This document shows, in pieces, positions 22,461-31,638 of a stretch of 33,176 bases of DNA. Origin of the DNA: Flavobacteriaceae bacterium (GTDB lineage Bacteria; Bacteroidota; Bacteroidia; Flavobacteriales; Flavobacteriaceae); assembly GCA_022565635.1 (NCBI GenBank), contig JAIUMH010000015.1, forward strand, positions 1 to 33,176. The letters run 5' to 3'. The translations under genes and the position numbers were made by a program. Within the stretch, counting starts at the first letter, position 1. Each line of letters opens with the position of its first letter. The notes under the pieces were generated by a model. It saw only the letters and a list, made by a program, of their open reading frames with translations. It made no database searches and was not told the DNA's origin.

Positions 22461-23786
22461 TTATCCCCTAGCTTTTATTTCAAGATATTTATTAATCACA
22501 TTAATTTGAAGTTCTTCTGGTGCTGTTAAAATAGCCTGAATACCATTTTTCTTAAGTAAGTAAATCATTTCTTGTTTCTGAAGCATTAAGTCTTCAGCTA
22601 TACTAACATCATAAATCTCGTTGGTATTTTGAGGTATTGAATGCCGTAGCTTTTCAACTTCTGTATTCTTGAAAAAAACCAAAATTAATTCATGTTTCTG
22701 ATCAATTGCTTTTAAGTATAATAATTGTCTTTCTAAGGATACTTTGTGTTCAAAATTGGTGTATAAAATAAGTAAACTTCGCTTAGTAATTTTTCTACTG
22801 ATGTATGCATAAAGTTGAGCAAAATCGGTCATGGCATAGTCGGGTGTTATTTGGTATAAACTTTCCATGATTTTTCGTAATTGCAACTTTTGGTTATTTG
22901 CTTTTTGCATTCTGCTTACTTGGCTAGAAAATTGAAGCATACCAACTTTGTCCTTTCGCTTTAATGCAACATTGGTTAAGGCTAAGCATGAGTTTATTGA
23001 ATAATCTAACAAACTCAATCCATCAAATGGCATTTTCATGTTTTTACCAGCGTCTAACAAACAATACATGTCTTGCGATTTTTCATCTTGAAATTGATTC
23101 ACCATTAATCGCCTTTGTTTTGCTGTAGCTTTCCAATTTATAGTTCTCATGTCATCACCAACTACATAGTCTTTAATCTGTTCAAACTCTAGTGTGTGGC
23201 CAATTCGTCTTACTTTCTTAAATCCAAATAAGGATTTCATGTGATGAGAGGCGTAAAAATCCATTTCTTTCATTTGAACAAAAGAAGGATAAACCAAGAC
23301 TTCTTTCTCTCCATCAAAACTAAACCTGCGTTGCAGTAGTCCTAATTTAGTTGAAGCAAAACAATGTAATTTTCCAAAAATATAAACTCCTCTTTTCTTA
23401 GGAATTAGTTCATAGTTGATTTCTTGTTGCGAATTTGCATCTAAAAATATATGTTTTTCAAAATCTCTTTTTTGAAATTGAATAGGGACTTCATCAATCA
23501 ATTTTATTTTTAAATGATAATCACATTCATTCATTAATTGAATGTGAATTGTATTGGCATCTGAATTAGAAAATTTAGCTGCTAAATTTCTAGATGCTGT
23601 TAGTTTAACTTTAGCAAATAAAGTAATTAAATCTAGCAGAAAAGCAACAGTCAGTCCAATAAGATAATACCAGCTTATCAAATATAAGAAGGGTATAAAA
23701 AAGCCTAATAGAAATAGCACTGGTACAGTAAATACCAAGTAAAATAACAAGGGGCTAAAATAAATTTGTTGATACAGTTTTTTCAC
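22461..23786 (-). CDS. DUF58 (vWA-like) domain protein
   Basis: Two N-terminal TM helices, then DUF58 signature VGDDMRTINWKATAKQRRLMVNQFQDEKSQDMYCLLDAGKNM. Confidence 0.9.
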   Translation of the reverse strand: MKKLYQQIYFSPLLFYLVFTVPVLFLLGFFIPFLYLISWYYLIGLTVAFLLDLITLFAKVKLTASRNLAAKFSNSDANTIHIQLMNECDYHLKIKLIDEVPIQFQKRDFEKHIFLDANSQQEINYELIPKKRGVYIFGKLHCFASTKLGLLQRRFSFDGEKEVLVYPSFVQMKEMDFYASHHMKSLFGFKKVRRIGHTLEFEQIKDYVVGDDMRTINWKATAKQRRLMVNQFQDEKSQDMYCLLDAGKNMKMPFDGLSLLDYSINSCLALTNVALKRKDKVGMLQFSSQVSRMQKANNQKLQLRKIMESLYQITPDYAMTDFAQLYAYISRKITKRSLLILYTNFEHKVSLERQLLYLKAIDQKHELILVFFKNTEVEKLRHSIPQNTNEIYDVSIAEDLMLQKQEMIYLLKKNGIQAILTAPEELQINVINKYLEIKARG

Positions 23787-24868
23787 TATCTAGGAACTTC
23801 AGCGGTTTTACTTATTAGGTCAATCACACGCTCTGTGGTAATGCCTTCCATTTCTTTTTCTGGAGATAGGATAATTCTATGATTTAACACTGGCTTTAAT
23901 GCGCGTTTCACATCCTCTGGACTCACAAAATCTCTGCCTTCCATGGCGGCAAAAGTTTTGGCTACGTTTAATAAAGCAATAGAGGCTCTAGGAGAGGCTC
24001 CTAAAATAAGATGCGGATGTTTTCTTGTTTCCTGAATAATTTGAGCTATATATCTTAAAATTTTAGGCTCAACAATAACTTGCTGAATAATGGATTGATA
24101 TTGAAGAAGTTGTTTTGGAGTTAAGACAGAATTTACCTGCGAAGAAAAATCTTGGTTGTTGTTACTGTGCTTATTTTCTAAAATTTTCACTTCGGCTTCT
24201 AAACTTGGATAGGACAATTTAATTTTAAAAAGAAAACGGTCCAATTGTGCTTCTGGTAAGGCATAAGTCCCTTCTTGGTCAATTGGGTTTTGGGTTGCTA
24301 AAACCATAAAAGGCTCTTGCATGGTAAACACTTGGTTGTCTATACTAATTTGTTTTTCTTCCATCACTTCAAATAAGGAAGATTGAGTTTTTGCGGGAGA
24401 TCGATTAATTTCATCAATTAAAATTAAATTAGAAAAAATAGGCCCTTTTTTAAAAATAAATTCATTGGCCGCTTCATTAAAAACAGAAGTTCCTAAAACA
24501 TCACTAGGCATGAGGTCTGGTGTAAATTGAATTCGACTAAACCCTGCTGAAATGCACTTTGCAAAAATTTTAGCTGTTTCGGTTTTAGCAATACCTGGAA
24601 CCCCTTCAATTAGCACGTGTCCTTTAGAAAGTAAACTTGCAATTAACAGATCAACAAATTCCTCTTGACCAATAATTAGTCGGTTTATCTGAGCGCGAAG
24701 TGCTTCTACAGAATTTTTAAGTTCAGTAAGTGGAATTCTGCTTTCAAATTCAGAATGTGTGGCATTTTCATTAGCCTGTTCATTTTGCTCTTCAGAAGAT
24801 GTTGAACGTATTTCATAATCTGAATGTTGTTGATTTTCTGGGTTGATATTTTTGTGTTCGTTTTCCAT
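23786..24868 (-). CDS. MoxR-family AAA+ ATPase
   Basis: Walker A-like GVPGIAKTE, Walker B LILIDEINRSPAKTQSSLFEVMEEKQ, ATQNPIDQEGTYALPEAQLDRF, GASPRASIALL. Confidence 0.95.
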   Translation of the reverse strand: MENEHKNINPENQQHSDYEIRSTSSEEQNEQANENATHSEFESRIPLTELKNSVEALRAQINRLIIGQEEFVDLLIASLLSKGHVLIEGVPGIAKTETAKIFAKCISAGFSRIQFTPDLMPSDVLGTSVFNEAANEFIFKKGPIFSNLILIDEINRSPAKTQSSLFEVMEEKQISIDNQVFTMQEPFMVLATQNPIDQEGTYALPEAQLDRFLFKIKLSYPSLEAEVKILENKHSNNNQDFSSQVNSVLTPKQLLQYQSIIQQVIVEPKILRYIAQIIQETRKHPHLILGASPRASIALLNVAKTFAAMEGRDFVSPEDVKRALKPVLNHRIILSPEKEMEGITTERVIDLISKTAEVPR

Positions 24869-26043
24869 TACATGTATTTTTTTACAATTCTAATCACTTT
24901 CTTTAAGTCGCGTTGTTCAATTTCTAATTTATTGCTAATTTTTTTGATTTGTTTTAAATCATTCTTTATATCATTAATATCTATTTCTTTTTTCTGAGCA
25001 ATAGTCTGTAGTTCTTCATCTGAAGGGTTTTTGCTTATTCCGTAATCTAAAAACCATTTTTTCTGTAGTTGGTCAATCTTCATAGAAACAAATTCTGCAT
25101 GGGTTTGTTTTTTCTGAAAAACATCTGAAATTGTTCTAATAAATTCAACCGACTTGTTGGGATAAGGCAAGACTACAGGAATAGTTCTTTGTTTTCGCTT
25201 AGCCATAAAAATTAAAAGTATTAAAATACTTACAATTAAGCTGTAAAACATCCATTTTAAAGCTCTGTTTTTCAACATGTATTGCAGTGGAGAAGTAGCT
25301 ATTTGTTTACCGCTTTTAAAATAAGCATCTAAGTACAGATTTTTGTGGGTTTCAAATTGTTCAAGAATTTCTTCTACATACGCATAATGAGATCTGCGTA
25401 AGAAAAAGAAGTTGCCAAAGCTTTCTGGGTGAGTGTGTAAGTAAATTTGGCCTTTTCCTTCGTTAATTTTAATGAAATTAGGATAGGATTCTTTACTAGA
25501 TTTCATTTCAGAAACAAGCCCAAGAGTATCTGCCTGAATACTGTCTAAACGAATAAAATAACGTTGTGTAATGTATTTACCTGTGGGAAATTCTTGTTGT
25601 GAAAGCCCTCTAATTTTAGCGTTGAAATAATTTTGCCCCTGTGGGTTGGTAAGGGTTCTTGTTTCAAATTTATATTCTTCTGTAATTGGCTTAGAAAAGT
25701 ATTTATTTGAAATTAAAAGTTGATTTCCTTCACTTACCCAATCTTTTAATTTTTTCCAACCTATGTCAGAAATGTCAGAATAACCATTCACAAAAATTAA
25801 AGTCCCTTGATTAATTTCATTGTTCATAAAGGCTTCATATACACTTTTGTTTAAGTATTGAATAGAATCAAAAGTTGAATTTTCTATAGCATCATGAAAG
25901 GCCTTACTTCCTAAAGCTTTAGTAGAGGTAAAGGTGTAATCTGAACTAAAATCTAAAGGTTCTGGGCTGTTTACTTCCCAATAAATCATAACAGCAATGG
26001 CCAAAACAAGAAGGGCAACTATAGTTTTTTGTTTTTTATCCAT
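24868..26043 (-). CDS. DUF4350-like membrane protein
   Basis: N-terminal TM, SDYTFTSTKALGSKAFHDAIE, GTLIFVNGYSDISDIGWKKLKDWVSEGNQLLIS, second TM at ALKWMFYSLIVSILILLIFM. Sits in a MoxR/DUF58 locus. Confidence 0.75.
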   Translation of the reverse strand: MDKKQKTIVALLVLAIAVMIYWEVNSPEPLDFSSDYTFTSTKALGSKAFHDAIENSTFDSIQYLNKSVYEAFMNNEINQGTLIFVNGYSDISDIGWKKLKDWVSEGNQLLISNKYFSKPITEEYKFETRTLTNPQGQNYFNAKIRGLSQQEFPTGKYITQRYFIRLDSIQADTLGLVSEMKSSKESYPNFIKINEGKGQIYLHTHPESFGNFFFLRRSHYAYVEEILEQFETHKNLYLDAYFKSGKQIATSPLQYMLKNRALKWMFYSLIVSILILLIFMAKRKQRTIPVVLPYPNKSVEFIRTISDVFQKKQTHAEFVSMKIDQLQKKWFLDYGISKNPSDEELQTIAQKKEIDINDIKNDLKQIKKISNKLEIEQRDLKKVIRIVKKYM

Positions 26044-26740
26044 GCTTTTGGTTTAACAGTTGATGGAGCTGACTAAGTGAGTTTTTATATTTTGCGTATA
26101 ATTGTTCATTCACATTAAAATCACCATACCAAGCATATTCATAATAATAGGTAAGCTGTTTAAAATCCTCTAAAAATACACTTGAGTTTAGTTCATAAAA
26201 ATAATCACTATTGGTTTTATCAGACTTAAATTTAATGCATTTTAATTGATCCAATTGATCAAGAATTTGGATGTATTGATAACGAATTAATAGTTGATAA
26301 TTTTGTTCTTTTTTAGCTTTTTTGATAAGGTCATCAATGGCTGTTTTTCGTTCATCTGAGCTTAAATTATGCAACAAAACCTCGTTGTTTTTATGGGTTG
26401 TTTTTATGGGTTTTCTTAGTGGGTTATTTTTAAAAAATAAATAGACCAATAGAGCAATCACTAATCCAATTACCAAATAGGGGAGAACTTCTACAAAAGT
26501 TCCCCACCAACCTGGTTTTCCTAGATTAAATAGACTGTCAAATATACGGTCTAAGCCACGCCCAACCCAATTCCAAAACAGGTCCCATAAAGATTCTTGG
26601 GCTTTGTTGTTTTCTTGGTATTGATAGATGTTTTCATTTTTCAAATCTTCTATAACTTCAGGTTTAAAGACAGGACTACTGCCTTCAGAAAGCCATCCTC
26701 TTGAAGTTTCGTTATCCTGAAAAATGAAATTTAAGTTCAT
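26036..26740 (-). CDS. DUF4129-like single-pass membrane protein
   Basis: Central TM (LPYLVIGLVIALLVYLFF) with C-terminal helical region ...LLIRYQYIQILDQLDQLKCIKFKSDKTNSDYFYEL...; operon context. Confidence 0.65.
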   Translation of the reverse strand: MNLNFIFQDNETSRGWLSEGSSPVFKPEVIEDLKNENIYQYQENNKAQESLWDLFWNWVGRGLDRIFDSLFNLGKPGWWGTFVEVLPYLVIGLVIALLVYLFFKNNPLRKPIKTTHKNNEVLLHNLSSDERKTAIDDLIKKAKKEQNYQLLIRYQYIQILDQLDQLKCIKFKSDKTNSDYFYELNSSVFLEDFKQLTYYYEYAWYGDFNVNEQLYAKYKNSLSQLHQLLNQKHG

Positions 26741-27612
26741 TAAAGATCTCCTATTTGATTGATTTCCTCTAAGTCTGACTCACCATATTTTTTTTCATTT
26801 AAGTTGAAATAAATTAAGGCAGAAAGAACAATAGCTAAGATATTGAGCACATATTGAAGAAAGGTACTAACTGTATTAATACTTGCTAAAACAATTTTAT
26901 CTGTAGATGAAAAGCTTGAAAAATCACCTTCAGCAAGGCCAGATAACCAAAGGTATATCCCTGCAGGAAGACTAAAAATTAGACCAATTAAACTAATTAT
27001 AATGGCAAATATAAAAATAGCTCCAAAGGTTGCCCACCAGTTGTTTTTCACTAAACGGAAACATTCATTAATGATTTCACCAACACTCATGTTTTTAAAT
27101 ACCAAGAGCGGAAAAGCAATAGAAAAGACTACAGCAAAATAAATACCTGGTAAAACACAGACTATAAAACCAATCACTAAAATTAAGCCTAATAAAATAG
27201 ACATACCTAAGGCATTACCAAATTGTGTTTTGATAACAGAAGAGATTTCCTCCATAGAAAAGCTACCTGTTTCTTTATATGATTTTATAGCACCTAAAAC
27301 AGATAATTCTAAAATAATAAAAAGAACGATACTTAATACAGCAATAATCAAATTGACACCAACTAGGCTAAAATCAAAAGCTTCATTGGTAAAACTTTCA
27401 AATCCAGAAGGGTCTGTAAAATCAAAATCGAAACTGCTTGTTGCGGAATATTGGCTATAGAAGCTAAGCAACAAAATTGGAACTAAAAAAGGGATTACAA
27501 ATTTAAGAAATACTTGCCAAAGTTTTTTATGAAAAAGCTTTGCAAAATTAAAGGTGTCAGAAATGAGTTCTCCAAATTCTCTTGTTTTTTCTAATTTAAA
27601 ATCAGGTTTCAT
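26740..27612 (-). CDS. Polytopic membrane protein of unknown function (DUF4013-like architecture)
   Basis: About six hydrophobic segments in 290 aa. Translationally overlaps its neighbours in the MoxR/DUF58 operon. Confidence 0.6.
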   Translation of the reverse strand: MKPDFKLEKTREFGELISDTFNFAKLFHKKLWQVFLKFVIPFLVPILLLSFYSQYSATSSFDFDFTDPSGFESFTNEAFDFSLVGVNLIIAVLSIVLFIILELSVLGAIKSYKETGSFSMEEISSVIKTQFGNALGMSILLGLILVIGFIVCVLPGIYFAVVFSIAFPLLVFKNMSVGEIINECFRLVKNNWWATFGAIFIFAIIISLIGLIFSLPAGIYLWLSGLAEGDFSSFSSTDKIVLASINTVSTFLQYVLNILAIVLSALIYFNLNEKKYGESDLEEINQIGDL

Positions 27613-28570
27613 TTTTTTTTGTTTTTAGGTTAAGTTGAATGGGTAAAAATAGATAATAATAAAGAATTAAACTTAAAGACGCACCAATTATTAAAATAGC
27701 TATAAAATCGGGCATGTAAGTCATACGGGTTATAAAGCCTTCTAAAAATCCAGCTAGTATAAAAAACGGCACGGTACTAATCACAATTTTAAGCGCATCT
27801 TTAGCACGCATTGTAAACGACTTTAACCGAGTATAAGTTCCAGGAAAAATTATTCCTTTAGCTAGAACCATACCCGCAGCAATACAAATAATAATCACTG
27901 AAATCTCAATGGTTCCGTGAATCCAAATGGTTCGTACAGATTCCCATAGTAGTCCTTTTTCGTAGAAAAAATATTGAAAAGACCCTAACATTATAGCATT
28001 TTGCATGGCTATATAAACTGTACCAATACCCAATAAAATTCCAGCAGCAAAAGAAAGTAAGCCCACTCTTACATTATTGATGGTGATGCCCAAAAACATG
28101 TCTAACGAATTTGCTTTTTTGTATACAGCCATAGGATCTCCTTGCTCTATATTATTTAAGGTCATGTTTACATAAGCATCACCAAGAATTAAACGTACAA
28201 AATCACCATCCTGAGATGCAGAATAAGCTCCAATTATACTAAAACCTAAAAACAAGAAAAAAGCAATAGCAAGTTCTTTAAAATATGATTTAAACATTTT
28301 AGGAAACCCTTTTTTGTAAAATTCTATCAATTGATTTTTTGTAGTTCGCTTATTTTCATTTATTTTTCGATGCGCTTTAGAAGTGAGTTGATTGAGGTAA
28401 GGCACCAGCGTGCTTTCAGGGTAAAAAGTTTGTGCATAGCTTAAATCTTCAGAAATGCTTACATACATATTGGTAAGCTCTCTTGGATTTAAATATTTTT
28501 TCTTGGAAAGAAAATTTTCAAATTCATTCCATTTGTCCTTATTTTGCCGAATAAATGAAGCTTCACGCAT
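27602..28570 (-). CDS. Stage II sporulation protein M-like (SpoIIM/DUF95) membrane protein
   Basis: MREASFIRQNKDKWNEFE...; TINNVRVGLLSFAAGILLGIGTVYIAMQNAIMLGSF; IWIHGTIEISVIIICIAAGMVLAKGIIFPGTYTRL. Start reassigned from 28591 to the conserved-looking internal ATG at 28570. Confidence 0.88.
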   Translation of the reverse strand: MREASFIRQNKDKWNEFENFLSKKKYLNPRELTNMYVSISEDLSYAQTFYPESTLVPYLNQLTSKAHRKINENKRTTKNQLIEFYKKGFPKMFKSYFKELAIAFFLFLGFSIIGAYSASQDGDFVRLILGDAYVNMTLNNIEQGDPMAVYKKANSLDMFLGITINNVRVGLLSFAAGILLGIGTVYIAMQNAIMLGSFQYFFYEKGLLWESVRTIWIHGTIEISVIIICIAAGMVLAKGIIFPGTYTRLKSFTMRAKDALKIVISTVPFFILAGFLEGFITRMTYMPDFIAILIIGASLSLILYYYLFLPIQLNLKTKKNET

Positions 28571-28588
28571 AGTCTGAAAATATAGTTT

Positions 28589-28596
28589 CAAAGATA
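28589..28596 (-). promoter_or_regulatory. Candidate -7 element (TATCTTTG) for the SpoIIM...DUF58 operon
   Basis: Exact TAnnTTTG match on the - strand 18 nt upstream of the 28570 ATG. No obvious -33 TTG. Confidence 0.35.
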
Positions 28597-28605
28597 AACG
28601 AATTT

Positions 28606-29313
28606 ATGAATAATTTTAGCATAGAAACAAGTCAAAATGTAAAAATTGCACAATCTCCTGCATATTTAACCGATCGTATATTTGCCTACTTAATAGACGG
28701 TTTAATTATAGGAGTTTATATTTTTATTGTTTTTTTTACTTTAAACGGTTTTACATCAAGTACATTTGGATTAAGTATATTTTCTGTTTTATTACTCCCT
28801 GTTTTACTTTATCATCTATTATTTGAAATTTTTAATAATGGCCAAAGTCCTGGAAAGAATGCCATGCAAATTAGAGTGATTAAAGAAGATGGAACAGCAC
28901 CAAGTTTAGGAGACTATTTGCTTAGATGGATTTTGCGCTTAATTGAAATATCCTCACTCTCTGGCGTTGTTGCCATTATTTCAATTGTTTTGACCAATAA
29001 AAACCAGCGTTTAGGAGATTTAGCCGCAAAAACATTGGTAGTATCAGAAAAGGCATCTAAAGCAAGCATTTTTAATTTTAAATTCTCAAAAGATTACACG
29101 CCTACTTTTGAACAAGTTGTTTTATTGACGGACAATGATATACAGCGTATTAAAAATGTATTTTCAAATGCAAGACGAACTAAAAATTCTTATGTATTAG
29201 AGCAATTAAAACTAAAACTAATAGCTCAGCTACATTTAGAAACCAATTTACCAGCAGAAGAATTTATATTTAAAATCTTAAAAGACCATTATTTTATAAC
29301 TAAAGATCAATAA
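28606..29313 (+). CDS. RDD family membrane protein
   Basis: AYLTDRIFAYLIDGLIIG, NGQSPGKNAMQIRVIKEDGTAPSLGDYLLRWILR, NQRLGDLAAKTLVV are RDD hallmarks. Confidence 0.92.
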   Translation: MNNFSIETSQNVKIAQSPAYLTDRIFAYLIDGLIIGVYIFIVFFTLNGFTSSTFGLSIFSVLLLPVLLYHLLFEIFNNGQSPGKNAMQIRVIKEDGTAPSLGDYLLRWILRLIEISSLSGVVAIISIVLTNKNQRLGDLAAKTLVVSEKASKASIFNFKFSKDYTPTFEQVVLLTDNDIQRIKNVFSNARRTKNSYVLEQLKLKLIAQLHLETNLPAEEFIFKILKDHYFITKDQ

Positions 29314-29314
29314 T

Positions 29315-29929
29315 TTGGATTTTATACTCATTTTAGACATTTTAGGTGTTGTAGCCTTTTCCATTTCTGGTGCACTTGCTGGTATGCGAAAAAAATTAGA
29401 TCCCTTTGGTATTCTAATTATTGCTTTTGTAACCTCTGTTGGTGGAGGTACGTTGAGAGATGTACTTCTTCATACTGAAGTTGGTTGGCTCTCTAACATG
29501 CTATACGTTTATACCATTTTGTTTTTTGCAATTATAGCAATGACTTTTAGAGAACGTCTAAACTACTTTAGAAAATCACTATTTCTATTTGATACTTTAG
29601 GAATAGGCTTATACACCGTTGTAGGTGTAGAAAAAGCACTTTCAGCCGATTTGCATCCTATTATATGCATTGCATTTGGCACAATGAGTGCGTGTTTTGG
29701 AGGAGTAATAAGAGATATTTTGTGTAATGAAATTCCAATTATTTTTAGACAAGAAATCTACGCAACAGCTTGTATAATGGGAGGAGTCTTTTATTTTGTT
29801 TTTTATTATTTTGGCGCTCCAAATGGCATTATATTTGTTGTTTCTTTTGCAGTTGTGGTGATTATTCGATTACTCGCTGTAATTTTTAAAATTAGTTTAC
29901 CTAATATTTATGAATCAAAACAAAAATAA
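29315..29929 (+). CDS. Trimeric intracellular cation channel (TRIC/UPF0126) family protein, apparent TTG start
   Basis: ILGVVAFSISGALAGMRKKLDPFGILIIAFVTSVGGGTLRDVLL and the repeated half AFGTMSACFGGVIRDILCNEIP. Confidence 0.9.
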   Translation: MDFILILDILGVVAFSISGALAGMRKKLDPFGILIIAFVTSVGGGTLRDVLLHTEVGWLSNMLYVYTILFFAIIAMTFRERLNYFRKSLFLFDTLGIGLYTVVGVEKALSADLHPIICIAFGTMSACFGGVIRDILCNEIPIIFRQEIYATACIMGGVFYFVFYYFGAPNGIIFVVSFAVVVIIRLLAVIFKISLPNIYESKQK

Positions 29930-30657
29930 TGATTAATCGCTTCTTCATGCTATTGCTTCTATTCAACTCAGTTTTAATCACTGCGCAGAATGAAGCAATT
30001 CCTTTTTATTCAAGTATAGAACAAACCGATACTGAAGATAACGAAGATAACTGGAAAGCTTTTTATGTTCAAGCATCTCCTTTAGGGTCTTCAGATTTTA
30101 GTATTTTTAGACCAGATGTACCTATAGATGATATTGTGAGTTTTAGAGACAATTTAGGAATAGGGTATGCTTATGAACTTAGTCTGGGATTCTATTTTAA
30201 TTCTTTTATGGGAGTTGGTTTTTCCTATTCCAATGCAAGTCTTTCAGATCAATTCAATAGGTTTGGAGAATTGTTTTATAAAAATGAACTCAATATAAAC
30301 ACCTATAGCATTAATATCAACAATTTAGGAACAGGCTTAAGAGAACAGGATTTATTTTACTTCAGTTATGGAGTTTCCTATTTTGATTTACAACAAGATT
30401 TTTTTCAATTGGCTGGTAATTACCAACGAAGAGCTTCAGGTAATGGATTTGGTTTTAGAAGCGAAATAGGATACAATTATCACCTATATGATCAACTATT
30501 TTTAAACTTATCTTCCACTTTTGTTATAGGCTCAATCACCTCTATTAGAAGTTACACTCCCAGTGGAAGTTACCGATTAAACGAATTAGATGAAGACACC
30601 ACCTCATTACTACAACTCAATTTTCTAGTAGGGCTAACTTATTATCTCCCATTTTAA
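29929..30657 (+). CDS. Secreted protein, probable outer-membrane beta-barrel
   Basis: Signal peptide MINRFFMLLLLFNSVLITAQ. Alternating aromatic/Gly beta-strand pattern ending ...LNFLVGLTYYLPF. Confidence 0.6.
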   Translation: MINRFFMLLLLFNSVLITAQNEAIPFYSSIEQTDTEDNEDNWKAFYVQASPLGSSDFSIFRPDVPIDDIVSFRDNLGIGYAYELSLGFYFNSFMGVGFSYSNASLSDQFNRFGELFYKNELNINTYSININNLGTGLREQDLFYFSYGVSYFDLQQDFFQLAGNYQRRASGNGFGFRSEIGYNYHLYDQLFLNLSSTFVIGSITSIRSYTPSGSYRLNELDEDTTSLLQLNFLVGLTYYLPF

Positions 30658-30818
30658 GATATATGCTTTTTAAGTTCTTGCATTTGAAAAAAACGTTTCT
30701 TCAATCTATTGTTATTTTTAAAACAATAAAAAAAGTGGGTTCTGTTTTTAGATTTCAATAAACATTTTATATTTGATTAATGATTGGATAAATAATTTAC
30801 GCAAACATTGAAAATATT

Positions 30819-31526
30819 ATGAAAAGTAAAACAGATAAACTACTGCTTCAACACAACGGAATTCAATTTGTGTTAATTTTCATAAGTGTTTTACTTGCTT
30901 TTATGCTTTCTGAATGGAGCAGATCAAGAAATGATAAGAAATCCGAAACAAAAATATTAATTGAAATCAACAACAGCTTATCTCGAGATTTGGAAGATTT
31001 TAAGTCTAACATTGATGGTTATAAATTAAGTAATAGAAGTACAGAAGTTATTTTAAATTGGGTAAAAGGTGAAGCTATACCTTCAGACTCAATTAATCTA
31101 TACTATCAAATTTTATTCAGAAACTATACCCCTATTATCAACTAATCAGCTTATGAATCACTTAAAGCAACAGACATTAAACTGATTGACGATGACAGCT
31201 TGAGGATTGAAATTATAGCTATGTATGATTACTTTTTTAGAACACTTGAATTACTTGAAAATGAAATTCCTGAAATGCAAGATTTTAAGAATTATGCTCT
31301 TCAATTAGATCAACTGATTCAGCCATACATGATTTTTGATGATGATTTAGAATTAGTTGGATTGGAGGCCGAACACAACTTAACCGATTTGGAAAAGCAA
31401 ATAATAAAGAATTCAATTTGGAAGACTACTCAAAACAGAAAATTCAAAGTGAGTCAGTATCAATATGTAAACAATAAAATTGAAGCACTACAAACTAAGA
31501 TAAATACAAAGCTAGATAACAATTAG
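30819..31526 (+). pseudogene. DUF6090-like membrane protein interrupted by one in-frame TAA (31143-31145)
   Basis: ORFs 30819..31145 and 31200..31526 share a frame. The 54 nt between them are open and read SAYESLKATDIKLIDDDS, so only one stop separates the halves. Confidence 0.75.
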
Positions 31527-31537
31527 TTTAGTTTTTT

Positions 31538-31567
31538 ATGATATTATTTGAAACTCAATAATATCAT
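31538..31567. repeat. Perfect 11-bp inverted repeat
   Basis: atgatattatt-tgaaactc-aataatatcat. No 3' T run on either strand. Confidence 0.7.
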
Positions 31568-31638
31568 GCCTATCAAATCAGCTTACTTTAATCGTTATTT
31601 GTTTAAAAAACCTATATTTGAATTTCAAACAGTATTCA

